A stretch of 54,699 bases of DNA. It comes from an uncultured Clostridia bacterium (GTDB lineage Bacteria > Bacillota > Clostridia > Oscillospirales > Ruminococcaceae). Positions 15,675-24,397 of the stretch are shown here, piece by piece. The translations under genes were made by a program, and so were the position numbers. Position 1 is the stretch's first letter. Each line of letters opens with the position of its first letter. The notes under the pieces were generated by a model. The model had not been told where the DNA came from, ran no database searches, and worked only from the letters and a program-made list of their open reading frames with translations. The stretch covers positions 1 to 54,699 of the forward strand of contig CALXGR010000012.1 in assembly GCA_944387885.1 (NCBI GenBank). Direction: 5' to 3'.

Positions 15675-17036
15675 TTAGCTCTGGAAAATATCATTCAGGC
15701 TGTAAATGATATGATCTCCGCTGGTGACCAGGATCAGGGTATCCCCTTCCTGGTAGGAGGAATCGCCGTGAGGGATCTCAATGTTTTCCCCATGGCTGAT
15801 GCAGACGATGAGCACATTGTTTTTCAGTTTCAGGTCTTTCAGGGGAACGCCGCAGTAGGGGGTGTCCTTGTCCACCAGGAATTCCACTGCCTCCGCCTGA
15901 CCATCCGCAATGGAATGGACAGCCACCGCAGCGCCGGTCTGGTTCTTCAAAGCACGCACATACCGGACGATGGTATTGCTGCAAAGTTCCTTGGGATAGA
16001 CGATGCTTCCGATGGGAAGCTCGTTGAGGATGGGAGTGCTCTCCATGTGTCCCAGCTTGGTGATGATGTGGGGCACCTTCAGGCTGCTGCCAATCATGCT
16101 GATGACCATGTTCAGCTCATCCAGACCGGTCAGGCTGACCAGGGCATCATAGTCCTGGAGGCCTTCATTTTCCAGGGTGGCCTGGCGGCTGGCATCTCCC
16201 TGGATCACCTCTGCCCTGGGAAGCAGTTCGGAAATCTGGCGGCAGGCTGCGTATTCCTTTTCCACGATTTTTACCTGCATTCCGGCCCGGAGCAGCAGGT
16301 CCGCCAGATAATAGCTGATTCGTCCTGCACCGCAGAGCATGACCCGTTTTACGGGGCGGGCAATGATTTTCAGGTTTTTCAGCAGGGTGGCCAGGTTATG
16401 GGTGGGCGCAGTCACATAGATGCGGTCCCCTGCTTTCAGAACAAAGTCACCGCTGGGAGCGCTGGCTACGCCGGCCCGCACCACGGTACAGACCAGTACC
16501 CGGCATCCCACAATTTCAGGCAGCTGGCTGAGGGGATGGTTTTTCAGGGGGCTGTCCTCGTCGATTCGCAGCTCCACAATCTCCACCCGGCCTTTGGCAA
16601 AGGTTTCACGGTGGAGGAATCCAGGGTATTGCAGCAGCCGCAGCATTTCCCGGGCTGCCTGCTTTTCCGGGTTCACGCTCATGGACAGAGCAAATATCCC
16701 CCGCATAAGGTAAAGCTGATTGGCATATTCCGGGGTACGGATCCGGGCGATGGTATGCAGCTTTTTGTTCATGGCATGGGCGGTAAGGCAGCAAATCATG
16801 TTTACCTCATCCGAACTGGTAGCGGCAATGAGAAGATCCGCTTCCTTGACCCCAGCCTCCTCCAGCACCTCCATGGCGGCACAGTTGCCCTCCACCGCCA
16901 TTACATCATACTGGTTTACAGTATTAGCCAACACCTCGGGATTATTGTCAATAAGGGTAAGGTCATACCCCTCGGAAGACAGCTGGCGGGTCAGGGCTGC
17001 GCCCACCTTGCCGTCTCCTGCAATCAAAATCTTCAA
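15675..17036 (-). CDS. trkA: TrkA potassium uptake regulator
   Basis: A 453-residue cytosolic gating subunit with two TrkA-N (Rossmann) and two TrkA-C domains. The first nucleotide motif is GDGKVG (residues 7-12), the second is CGAGRISYYLA near the middle. It binds NAD(H) or ATP and gates the TrkH pore. The start is a TTG at 17036 with AAGGAG nine bases before; no better ATG lies nearby. It is co-transcribed with trkH. Confidence 0.92.
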   Translation of the reverse strand: MKILIAGDGKVGAALTRQLSSEGYDLTLIDNNPEVLANTVNQYDVMAVEGNCAAMEVLEEAGVKEADLLIAATSSDEVNMICCLTAHAMNKKLHTIARIRTPEYANQLYLMRGIFALSMSVNPEKQAAREMLRLLQYPGFLHRETFAKGRVEIVELRIDEDSPLKNHPLSQLPEIVGCRVLVCTVVRAGVASAPSGDFVLKAGDRIYVTAPTHNLATLLKNLKIIARPVKRVMLCGAGRISYYLADLLLRAGMQVKIVEKEYAACRQISELLPRAEVIQGDASRQATLENEGLQDYDALVSLTGLDELNMVISMIGSSLKVPHIITKLGHMESTPILNELPIGSIVYPKELCSNTIVRYVRALKNQTGAAVAVHSIADGQAEAVEFLVDKDTPYCGVPLKDLKLKNNVLIVCISHGENIEIPHGDSSYQEGDTLILVTSGDHIIYSLNDIFQS

Positions 17037-17097
17037 GCCTATGCGCTCCTTCTGCTGTTAACTTTTGGTACCTGTATGCAAGCCATATTTGCCTAAC

Positions 17098-17125
17098 ATT
17101 ATACCAGAATTTCCATAAAACTCAA
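17098..17125 (-). promoter_or_regulatory. Promoter of trkA-trkH
   Basis: The minus strand has TTGAGT (17120-17125), a 16-base spacer and TATAAT (17098-17103) preceded by TGG, which gives an extended -10. Confidence 0.65.
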
Positions 17126-17149
17126 CCATTCTTTTCCTTCTTTCCACAC

Positions 17150-17184
17150 AAAAACAGGGCCGTCCCCCAAAAGGGACGGCCCTG
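17150..17184 (-). terminator. Terminator of the pst-phoU operon
   Basis: CAGGGCCGTCCC (17155-17166) pairs with GGGACGGCCCTG (17173-17184). A T5 run follows on the minus strand. It lies 13 bases beyond the phoU stop. Confidence 0.9.
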
Positions 17185-17197
17185 TCTGCCGGGTGCC

Positions 17198-17863
17198 TTA
17201 CAGCACCTGTGTGTTTTTATAGCTTCCGGTGATTCTGAAAACCACCCATTCTCCCAGATTGACGGCATGGTCTGCCACCCGTTCCAGGTACTTTGCCAGC
17301 ATGAGCCAGTCCAGAATTTCGTCCATCTGTCCAGGCTGGGCGGCCAGACTCTGGGCCAGCAGACCTTTCAGGCTCTTGAATGCCTCGTCCACTTCATTGT
17401 CCCGCCGAGATACTCCCATAGCCTGTTCCAGATTGCCGGTGCGGGCGCTCTCCAGGGCCTGGGCCACCATTTCCCGGCCAGTCCGGGCCATGGTATTCAC
17501 CAGTTCATACCACTGGGGATATTCCCGGGGGCTGCCCATCTCCAGGCTGAGCTGGGCAATATCCTGGGCGTGGTCTCCCAGCCGCTCCAGGTCGGTGACC
17601 ATCTTGAGTCCGGCGCTTACCCGGCGCAGGTCCCCTGCTACCGGCTGCTGACGAAGAAGCAGTTCCAGGCAGAGCTGTTCGATCTGTTTTTCCTGACGGT
17701 TGATCTGTGCATCCCCCGCCATGATTTCCCGGGCCAGCTCCTGATCCTGGGCTTCCCAGGCTGCCATGGCGCTTTCCAGGGCACTGAGGGTCTGAGAGCC
17801 CATCTCCTGAATCATCTGGTCCAGCTGTTCCAGGCTCTTGTTATAGTTGCTGCGCAATTTCAT
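17198..17863 (-). CDS. phoU: Phosphate signalling protein PhoU
   Basis: A 221-residue all-helical protein with the two PhoU three-helix bundles and the E/D-x3-D metal-binding patterns (LERLGDHAQDIAQ, LERVADHAVNLGE). PhoU represses the Pho response when phosphate is ample, by contacting the PstSCAB transporter and the PhoR kinase. It is last in the operon, 17 bases after pstB, as in most bacteria. No phoP/phoR genes are in this window. Confidence 0.95.
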   Translation of the reverse strand: MKLRSNYNKSLEQLDQMIQEMGSQTLSALESAMAAWEAQDQELAREIMAGDAQINRQEKQIEQLCLELLLRQQPVAGDLRRVSAGLKMVTDLERLGDHAQDIAQLSLEMGSPREYPQWYELVNTMARTGREMVAQALESARTGNLEQAMGVSRRDNEVDEAFKSLKGLLAQSLAAQPGQMDEILDWLMLAKYLERVADHAVNLGEWVVFRITGSYKNTQVL

Positions 17864-17880
17864 CCTGCTCTCCCCTTTCC

Positions 17881-18642
17881 TTAGCCGAACCGGCCGCTGA
17901 TATAATCTTCGGTCCGCTTATCCTGAGGATGTCCGAAAATCTGGCTGGTTTCCCCCATCTCAATGAGCTCACCTACCAGGAAGAAGGCGCACTTATCGCT
18001 GATACGGGCAGCCTGCTGCATGTTATGGGTAACGATGACCACGGTGTACTGCTTTTTCAGCTCACTCATCAGTTCCTCGATCCGTATGGTGGAAGCAGGG
18101 TCCAGGGCGCTGGTGGGTTCGTCCATAAGCAGCACATCCGGTTCCACAGCCAGAGCCCGGGCAATGCACATACGCTGCTGCTGGCCGCCGGAAAGGCCCA
18201 GGGCACTCTTTTTGAGCCGGTCCTTCACCTCGTCCCAGAGGGCAGCGCCCCGGAGAGAGCGCTCCACCAGTTCATCCAGTTCCGCCTTGGAATGGGTGCC
18301 GTGGAGGCGGGGGCCGTAGGCAATGTTGTCATAAATGCTCATGGGGAAGGGATTGGGTTTCTGGAACACCATGCCGATTTTCTTCCGCAGCCAGGTAACA
18401 TCCACATTCTTGTCGAAAATGTCCTGACCGTTGTAGAGTGCCTCACCCTCGATTTTTACCCCTTCCACCAGATCATTCATCCGGTTGAGAGTCTTCAGGA
18501 AGGTGGATTTGCCGCAGCCGCTGGGTCCGATGAAAGCGGTGATCTCCTGACGGGGAATCTTCATGTCAATTCCCTTCAGGGCCAGGAAATCTCCGTAATA
18601 CAGCTTGAGCTGATTGGTCTGGAGAATAATGTTGTTTTCCAT
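17881..18642 (-). CDS. pstB: Phosphate ABC transporter ATPase PstB
   Basis: A 253-residue ABC ATPase. It has Walker A GPSGCGKS (39-46), the PstB-specific [11 protein letters not shown] region, signature [15 protein letters not shown], Walker [14 protein letters not shown] and switch His ([11 protein letters not shown]). It powers high-affinity phosphate import through PstA/PstC. Length is normal for the family. It lies between pstA and phoU. Confidence 0.96.
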   Translation of the reverse strand: MENNIILQTNQLKLYYGDFLALKGIDMKIPRQEITAFIGPSGCGKSTFLKTLNRMNDLVEGVKIEGEALYNGQDIFDKNVDVTWLRKKIGMVFQKPNPFPMSIYDNIAYGPRLHGTHSKAELDELVERSLRGAALWDEVKDRLKKSALGLSGGQQQRMCIARALAVEPDVLLMDEPTSALDPASTIRIEELMSELKKQYTVVIVTHNMQQAARISDKCAFFLVGELIEMGETSQIFGHPQDKRTEDYISGRFG

Positions 18643-18663
18643 TACGAATTGCTCCTTCTATCT

Positions 18664-19527
18664 TTAAGCCTTGTTTTTCAGTTTTTTCCCGGCCAGTTTT
18701 GCCCCGCCGTTGATGATGAGTACCAGAATCATCAGGATGGCGGCGATGGCAAAGCCTACGTCAAATTCTCCCCGCTCGCTTACGTACATGTACAAAGCCA
18801 CGCTGAGGGTGCCGCCGCTGCGGCTGAAGGTCCGGATAATGCTGCCCGAAACCACAGTGCCTACGCCGGCGGTAAAGAGGAGGGCGGCGCTTTCTCCCAC
18901 GATGCGGCCGATGGAAAGGATACAGCCGGTAACGATACCGTTGAGGGAGGAGGGCAGGATGATGGTCCGGATCATATACCATTTGGTAGCTCCCAGTCCC
19001 AGAGCCCCTTCCCGGTAGCTGGCGGGAACGGTTTTCAGGGATTCCTGGGTGGTACGGATGATGGTGGGCAGGATCATAATGACCAGGGTGCATCCGCCGG
19101 AAAGAAGGCTGGTCTTAAAGCCCAGCATCTGGGCAAAGAAGAGCATACCCACCAGACCATAGATAATGGAGGGGATGCCGGCCAGGGTCTCGGTGGCAAA
19201 CTCCACCACCGAGATCAGCCGCCGGTTGGTGGCGTACTCGGTAAGGTAGACCGCTGCGCCCACGCCAATGGGCAGGGCAATGATCAGGGTGAAAATGATA
19301 ATGTAAAGAGTATTGAGAATATTAGGCAGGATGCCGATGGTATCCTTGATAGCGCTGGGGGCGGTGAAAAGAAGCTGGGCGGTGATATGGGGGATTCCCC
19401 GCACGAATACATACCCGATCAGCACCACCAACAGGGCCACAGTAAGCAGAGCGCTGGCATAAACCAGGGTCTTGAACACGCTCTCATATACCCGGCGTTT
19501 CAGACTGCGCTTTTCAGTTTCAATCAT
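18664..19527 (-). CDS. pstA: Phosphate ABC permease PstA
   Basis: A 287-residue permease with six membrane helices and the coupling-loop EAA motif (YREGALGLGATKWYMIRTIILPSS). It forms the phosphate channel with PstC. Its start overlaps the end of pstC by eight bases, indicating coupled translation. pstB follows after 21 bases. Confidence 0.95.
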   Translation of the reverse strand: MIETEKRSLKRRVYESVFKTLVYASALLTVALLVVLIGYVFVRGIPHITAQLLFTAPSAIKDTIGILPNILNTLYIIIFTLIIALPIGVGAAVYLTEYATNRRLISVVEFATETLAGIPSIIYGLVGMLFFAQMLGFKTSLLSGGCTLVIMILPTIIRTTQESLKTVPASYREGALGLGATKWYMIRTIILPSSLNGIVTGCILSIGRIVGESAALLFTAGVGTVVSGSIIRTFSRSGGTLSVALYMYVSERGEFDVGFAIAAILMILVLIINGGAKLAGKKLKNKA

Positions 19528-20494
19528 GTTTGTCTCCCTTTTTCAGCACAAAATTCAGCAGAGCATTGATGATCATGATGAAGATAAAGAGGACCAGGGC
19601 AATGCTGAACAGTGCCTGACGCTGCAGGCCGCTGGCATAGCTCATTTCCTTGGCCACCGCAGTGGTCAGGAAGGTCACGCTCTTGAAAAGGCCGGGCATA
19701 TTGGCTACGTTGCCGGCCACCATCATAACGGCCATGGCTTCGCCGATGGCACGGCCTACGCCCAGAACCACACCGGCTACAATGCCGCTTTTGGCGGCGG
19801 GGATGCTCACTTTGAAGATGGTCTCGATCTTGGTGGCCCCCAAGGCCAGACTGGCTTCCTCGTATTCCCGGGGGACAGCCCGCAGAGCCGTCTCACTCAC
19901 CGAGATAATGGAGGGCAGGATCATAATGGCCAGGACCAGAATGGCTGCCAGCAGACAGGTGCCGTTATTCAGATTGAAAATATCCATCATGGCGGGGACC
20001 AGGACCATCATGCCGATGAGGCCGTAGACTACGCTGGGGATTCCGGCCAGAAGCTCCACCGCAGGACGGACCACAGCCGCCACCTCGGGACTGGCCACTT
20101 TGGCCAGGAATACAGCAGTGAGCAGACCCACCGGCACACCGATGAGGATGGCGCCCAGGGTGCCCCAGACACTGGTAAGAATGAAGGGCAGAATCCCGAA
20201 TTTGGGTTCGGCCGCAGTGGAAGCCCACTGAGTGCCGAACAAAAATTCCGTCACACCAATTTCTCCGATGGCGGGCAGTCCTGCCACCACCATATATCCG
20301 GTAATGAGAAGCACCGCCATAATGGCCATCATACCGCAGGCAAAGAACACTCCGTTCATCACCTTTTCCACTCCGTCCCGCAGGATCTTCCGCATACTCC
20401 GGGTAGTGGCTTCGTTATTCACCTTTTCCTGGGTCTCATGTGCAGTCTGAAGGACAGTTCCGCCCAGGGGTTTCTTTACTTGTTCCATATCCAT
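19520..20494 (-). CDS. pstC: Phosphate ABC permease PstC
   Basis: A 324-residue permease. It has a roughly 45-residue cytoplasmic N-terminal extension, six membrane helices and the EAA loop YEEASLALGATKIETIFKVSIPAA. It partners PstA. ATG at 20494 is chosen because AAAGGGG sits seven bases before it; a GTG at 20500 is too close to that site. It follows pstS after an intergenic terminator (20526-20555), so it is expected to be expressed below pstS. Confidence 0.94.
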   Translation of the reverse strand: MDMEQVKKPLGGTVLQTAHETQEKVNNEATTRSMRKILRDGVEKVMNGVFFACGMMAIMAVLLITGYMVVAGLPAIGEIGVTEFLFGTQWASTAAEPKFGILPFILTSVWGTLGAILIGVPVGLLTAVFLAKVASPEVAAVVRPAVELLAGIPSVVYGLIGMMVLVPAMMDIFNLNNGTCLLAAILVLAIMILPSIISVSETALRAVPREYEEASLALGATKIETIFKVSIPAAKSGIVAGVVLGVGRAIGEAMAVMMVAGNVANMPGLFKSVTFLTTAVAKEMSYASGLQRQALFSIALVLFIFIMIINALLNFVLKKGDKHD

Positions 20495-20525
20495 TTTCAC
20501 GCCCCTTTCAGCAGCTCTCCCCCCG

Positions 20526-20555
20526 AAAAAAGGGCCGGCAGCAAGCAGCCGGCCC
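20526..20555 (-). terminator. Internal terminator between pstS and pstC
   Basis: GGGCCGGC (20532-20539) pairs perfectly with GCCGGCCC (20548-20555), followed on the minus strand by six T. Partial read-through would give more PstS than permease. Confidence 0.85.
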
Positions 20556-20600
20556 CTTCCTCGTTTTGTTATGGGGGGATTTTGTTCTTCCCTATGGAAC

Positions 20601-21488
20601 TCAGGCCAGAGGAACAGCGCCGGCGTTCCGGATCAGGTCAGCAGCATCAGCGCTGAGAGCAAACTCCATGAAAGCCTTGACAGCCTCGCTCTGCTCAACA
20701 CCGTCCTTGGTGACGAAGACGAAGGGACGCTGGATCTGGTAGGTTCCGTCCTGAACGGTTTCCTCGGTAGCAGCTACGCCGCCTACGGTAACAGCCTTAA
20801 CGGTATCCTCCACAGCAGACAGGGAAGCGTAACCAAAAGCGTTGGGGTTGGAAGCCACAGCAGCGATCACGCCGCCGGTGGAGTTCAGCTCCTGCTCGTA
20901 CTTGCAGACGTCCTCTACGTCTACGATGCTCTCGAAGCCGTCACGGGTGCCGGAGCCAGCCTCACGGCCGATGAGAACTACGGGGGCATCAGGTCCGCCG
21001 ACCTCGCTCCAGTTGGAGATTTCGCCGGTAGCCAGGCCCTTGATCTGCTCCAGGGTCAGGTCCTCAACGGTGTTCTCGTTGTTCACGATGATGGCGATGC
21101 CGTCCAGGGCGAAGGTGGTGCCGGTGAGGCCGCTCTGAGCTTCCTCATCCTTCAGGGCACGGCTGGAAAGGCCGATGTCCAGGGTTTCCTCGGAAGCACC
21201 GGTGATACCAGCGCTGGAACCGGTGGGATCGTAAGTAACATCAACGTCGGGGTTAGCCTGCATGAAGGCCTCGATGAAGGCGCCTACCACCTTCTCAACA
21301 GAGGTGGAACCACCGGTGGTCACGGTGCCGCTGAGAGCAGCAGCTTCTTCCTGCTCCTCGGCAGCAGCGGTGGGAGCAGCGGTAGCTTCGGCAGTGTCGC
21401 CGGCAGGCTCAGTGGTCTGAGAGCCGCAAGCAGTCAGAAGGGCGCCGGCCAGGCAGAGGCTGAGCACCATAGCAATGATCTTTTTCAT
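20601..21488 (-). CDS. pstS: Phosphate-binding lipoprotein PstS
   Basis: A 295-residue lipoprotein with signal peptide and lipobox (LLTAC, Cys21), then an Ala/Glu/Thr-rich linker and a PBP-like phosphate-binding domain. Phosphate-contact motifs are visible: GSTSVEKV near the start, DPTGSSAGI, and GREAGSGTRDGFES. It captures phosphate outside the membrane for PstCAB. ATG at 21488 gives the canonical MKK signal start, but the AAAGGAG is 12 bases away. An in-frame TTG at 21494 has better spacing and is a real alternative. Confidence 0.95.
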   Translation of the reverse strand: MKKIIAMVLSLCLAGALLTACGSQTTEPAGDTAEATAAPTAAAEEQEEAAALSGTVTTGGSTSVEKVVGAFIEAFMQANPDVDVTYDPTGSSAGITGASEETLDIGLSSRALKDEEAQSGLTGTTFALDGIAIIVNNENTVEDLTLEQIKGLATGEISNWSEVGGPDAPVVLIGREAGSGTRDGFESIVDVEDVCKYEQELNSTGGVIAAVASNPNAFGYASLSAVEDTVKAVTVGGVAATEETVQDGTYQIQRPFVFVTKDGVEQSEAVKAFMEFALSADAADLIRNAGAVPLA

Positions 21489-21572
21489 AGTCAAGATTCT
21501 CTCCTTTATGGTTGGTAACTTTTCTTTTTTTCTTGTCCCGGTGAGCTTTCCTCATCTCCCGGGCACAATGCC

Positions 21573-21638
21573 AGTATACAGGCGGCCGTGTAAAGTCCAC
21601 TACCCAAACCAGGGAAAAGATCTGTAAACCAATGTAAA
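21573..21638 (-). promoter_or_regulatory. pstS promoter with Pho-box-like repeats
   Basis: The minus strand has TATACT (21573-21578) with no good -35 element. Upstream are TTTACA repeats at 21589-21594, 21623-21628 and 21633-21638, the last two on a ten-base period. This resembles the repeated TTAACA-type PhoP sites of Firmicutes and suggests activation by PhoP under phosphate limitation. Confidence 0.55.
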
Positions 21639-21671
21639 ATTCCCGCTATATTTTTGGGGAGAAAAATACAC

Positions 21672-21700
21672 AAAAAATTCCCGGACAGGATGCCCGGGAA
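21672..21700 (-). terminator. Terminator of the MBL-EamA operon
   Basis: TTCCCGG (21678-21684) pairs with CCGGGAA (21694-21700), with six T following on the minus strand. It lies 35 bases beyond the MBL stop codon. Confidence 0.8.
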
Positions 21701-21735
21701 TCAATCTTCTTATATTCTTATATTAAATAGTTTTA

Positions 21736-22536
21736 TTACAGTTCCAGCACATCCAGGTCATAGGGAACATAAATGTTTCCGGAAAACTCCTCCCGTGCCT
21801 CGGCGGTATACAGCTTCTGCCGCTGCTCCAGGTTCTGGTCCTCGGTGTGGTAGAGCACCAGATTCTCCACCCCCAGTTCCCGGGCCAGCCTTGCCGCATC
21901 CCGGGCGGTAGAGTGATTTTTCTCGTAGGGCTTGAACCGGTCTGCCTGGGAATAAAGGCAGAAAGCCTCGTGCAGCAGCCAAGTACTTCCCTTTGCGTAG
22001 GGTTCCTCCGCCGGGTTGTAGGGCTCGTCCCCGCAGCAGGTAAGCTTCCGGTCCTTATCCAGACGGATGGAAAATCCCAGCTGGTCGGCCTTGGTGGAGC
22101 AGATATCAAAGAAGGTGACCTCCCGGCCCAGGACCTGGACTTTGTCCCCGTCCTCCACCGGCAGGATCTTCACCTCCCGGCCCAGGTAGGCTGCCTCCTT
22201 CTTCCCCAGCAGGCTTCCAGCCATCTCCTTCAAAAGGCCGGCCACCTCCTGATTGGCATAAATCACCGGTCTGCCCTGGTACTGGCCCCGGGCCAGGCCC
22301 TGGCAGAACATCCGGAGAATCCATAGAATGCCCAGGATGTGGTCCATGTGTCTGTGGGTGACAAAGACAGTGGAAATGTTTTTCCAGTCCAGCCCTGCCT
22401 CTTTCAAACGGGAGAGAATGGTGTTTCCGCCGCCCCCGTCCACCAGGAAGATCTCTTCTCCCTCAGTGAGGGCAAAGCAGGTATTGTAGCATTTGGTCAC
22501 CACCGCATTGCCGGTGCCCAGTACGATCATTTTCAT
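21736..22536 (-). CDS. MBL-fold hydrolase, RNase Z-like
   Basis: A 266-residue metallo-beta-lactamase-fold protein. It starts MKMIVLGTGNA, has the zinc motif THRHMDHILG (H61-x-H63-x-D65-H66), a CCGDEPY second-metal region and a late EKNHSTARDAARLA histidine. This arrangement is that of the RNase Z/arylsulfatase branch. Whether it processes tRNA 3' ends or hydrolyses a small molecule cannot be decided; a flexible exosite arm is not evident. Its start overlaps the EamA gene stop by four bases. Confidence 0.8.
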   Translation of the reverse strand: MKMIVLGTGNAVVTKCYNTCFALTEGEEIFLVDGGGGNTILSRLKEAGLDWKNISTVFVTHRHMDHILGILWILRMFCQGLARGQYQGRPVIYANQEVAGLLKEMAGSLLGKKEAAYLGREVKILPVEDGDKVQVLGREVTFFDICSTKADQLGFSIRLDKDRKLTCCGDEPYNPAEEPYAKGSTWLLHEAFCLYSQADRFKPYEKNHSTARDAARLARELGVENLVLYHTEDQNLEQRQKLYTAEAREEFSGNIYVPYDLDVLEL

Positions 22537-23402
22537 GGTTCTTTCTCCTTTTGATTCAGCAGCACTACCGCTCCCAGGATGGCCAGGATGCCCCAGGCAC
22601 CCAGGAAGGTAATGGATTCATGGTACACCAGCCACCCCACAAGGGTAGCCATTAAAGGTTCCACCGTGGCAAGAATAGCTGCCCGGCCTGCGCCGATCTC
22701 CTCCATTCCCCGGGTATAGCAGAGGTAAGGAATCACCGCCGAGATAAGCCCGGCCCCCAGCAGCAGCGCCGCCAAAGAAGCTTTCTGGGGGGCTGCTTCC
22801 AAAAGGGCGAGCATTTCTCCCGGGCGGCAGACTACCCAGCTTCCCGCTGCCGCCACCAGGAAGGTCCATCCGGTGACAGTGAGGGTGGAATATTTCCGCA
22901 GCGCCACTGTGCCCAGGATGCTGTAGAGGGCATACCCTATCCCGGAGCCCAGGCCGAAGAGTATTCCCTGAAAGGTGACCGTCCCGCCCGGGCCTGACAC
23001 CAGAACGCATCCTCCGAAGGCCAGGGCCAGGGCTGCCAGCTTCCGGGGTGTGATTTTCTCCCCCAGAAAGGCCACTGACAGTATCATCACCCAGACCGGG
23101 GAGGTATACAGCAGAATGGCAGCGGTGGACATGCTCATTGCCTGGATGGCCAGGAAATAGCAGACCGTGAAAAACAACACGCTGCAAAGGCCCAGGCCAA
23201 GAAAAAGCGGCAGGTCTTTAAGCGAAATTTTTGCCTTTTTCCGGGCCGCCATTAAAATCAGAAAGAGCGCTGCTGCCACTGTCATCCGCAGGGCTGCCAC
23301 CTGGACCGAGTCAAATCTGTATTCACCCAGTCCCCGGACAAACAGCCCCATGCTGCCCCAAAAGCAGCCTGCCAGCAGTACCAGCCATCCGCCTTTTTTC
23401 AT
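22533..23402 (-). CDS. EamA (DMT superfamily) transporter
   Basis: A 289-residue protein with ten membrane helices in two EamA repeats (about 5-135 and 145-285). It has the family's internal ILLYTSPVWVMILS and AILATVEPLMATLVGWLVYHE patterns. Members export amino acids, sugars or other metabolites; the substrate is not predictable. It is the first gene of a two-gene operon with the MBL hydrolase and has its own promoter at 23427-23456. Confidence 0.88.
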   Translation of the reverse strand: MKKGGWLVLLAGCFWGSMGLFVRGLGEYRFDSVQVAALRMTVAAALFLILMAARKKAKISLKDLPLFLGLGLCSVLFFTVCYFLAIQAMSMSTAAILLYTSPVWVMILSVAFLGEKITPRKLAALALAFGGCVLVSGPGGTVTFQGILFGLGSGIGYALYSILGTVALRKYSTLTVTGWTFLVAAAGSWVVCRPGEMLALLEAAPQKASLAALLLGAGLISAVIPYLCYTRGMEEIGAGRAAILATVEPLMATLVGWLVYHESITFLGAWGILAILGAVVLLNQKEKEP

Positions 23403-23426
23403 TTTTCCCCACTTCCTCCGAGGGTA

Positions 23427-23456
23427 ATTATATCAAATTTTTCCGGACTAAATCAA
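23427..23456 (-). promoter_or_regulatory. Promoter of the EamA-MBL operon
   Basis: The minus strand has TTGATT (23451-23456), an 18-base spacer and a perfect TATAAT (23427-23432). Confidence 0.65.
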
Positions 23457-23531
23457 GAAAAAACGTTTCCACCCCGGGACCTTTTGTGCTACAATACCCC
23501 CAGGAGAGACGGAAAAGGAGAGTTGCAAATC

Positions 23532-24347
23532 ATGTCGAAGTACAAAGTTCTGGCCCTGGACCTGGACGGAACCCTGACCAATACCCAGAAGATCATCACC
23601 CCCCGCACCAAAGCCGCCCTGGAAGCCGCTGCCAAGGCCGGCACCCGGATCCTGCTGGCCAGCGGCCGGCCCACGGTGGGAATCCGCCCCCTGGCCGAGG
23701 AGCTGGATCTGGCCTCCTCCGGCGGATACATTCTGAGCTACAACGGCGGAAAAATCACCAACTGTGCCACCGGAGAGGTGCCGGTGGAGATTCGGTTTCC
23801 TTCCCCCTACATTGAGGAGCTCTGCGCCTTTGCCCGGGAGCATGAGGTGACCATTCTTACCTACGATGACCGGGGAATCGTTACCGAAAGCCCGGAGGAC
23901 CACTATGTAAAGGTGGAGTGCATGATCAACAAGATCCAGGCCTACGGGGTAAAAGACCTGGTGAAGTATGTGAACTATCCCGTAAACAAATTCCTCCTGG
24001 CGGGAGAGCCGGAGAAACTGGCTTGTGTGGAGCCTCTTCTGGCCAAACAGTTCGAAGGCCGGCTCTCGGTTTACCGGAGCATGCCCTACTTCCTGGAGGC
24101 CATGCCTCTGGGGGTAGACAAGGCCGCCAGTCTGGAGCGGCTGCTGACCACCCTGGGCCTGACACCGGAAAATCTGATGGCCTGCGGTGACGGCTGGAAC
24201 GACATGGGAATGATCCAGCTGGCCGGAATGGGTGTGGCCATGGCCAACGCTGTGCCTGAAGTCAAGGCAGTTGCCAACTTCATCACCCTGGACAACGACC
24301 ACGACGGGGTAGGGCTGGCCATTGAGAAATTTATTCTCAGCGAGTAA
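23532..24347 (+). CDS. Cof-type HAD-IIB phosphatase
   Basis: A 271-residue HAD-superfamily phosphatase of the Cof subfamily. Motif I is DLDGTLTN (nucleophile D10, acid/base D12), motif II is LLASGRP, motif III/IV is ACGDGWNDMGMI, and a IIB alpha/beta cap lies in between (about 85-185). Such enzymes dephosphorylate sugar phosphates or flavin/PLP precursors in the cytosol. ATG at 23532 gives the canonical start; GGAGAG is 11 bases before it. A TACAAT (23490-23495) may be its -10. Single gene with a terminator behind it. Confidence 0.9.
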   Translation: MSKYKVLALDLDGTLTNTQKIITPRTKAALEAAAKAGTRILLASGRPTVGIRPLAEELDLASSGGYILSYNGGKITNCATGEVPVEIRFPSPYIEELCAFAREHEVTILTYDDRGIVTESPEDHYVKVECMINKIQAYGVKDLVKYVNYPVNKFLLAGEPEKLACVEPLLAKQFEGRLSVYRSMPYFLEAMPLGVDKAASLERLLTTLGLTPENLMACGDGWNDMGMIQLAGMGVAMANAVPEVKAVANFITLDNDHDGVGLAIEKFILSE

Positions 24348-24358
24348 TATACCAAAGC

Positions 24359-24397
24359 AAAAAACCGGGGACGAAAATTCGTCCCCGGTTTTTTTAT
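24359..24397. terminator. Bidirectional terminator
   Basis: AACCGGGGACGAA pairs with TTCGTCCCCGGTT, with A/T runs on both sides. It ends the HAD gene on the plus strand and the ABC exporter operon on the minus strand. Confidence 0.9.

Noticed and set aside
14205..17096. Long plus-strand open frame opposite trkA and trkH
   Set aside because: Same effect of codon bias on the opposite strand; trkA and trkH are certain, and the antisense product resembles nothing.
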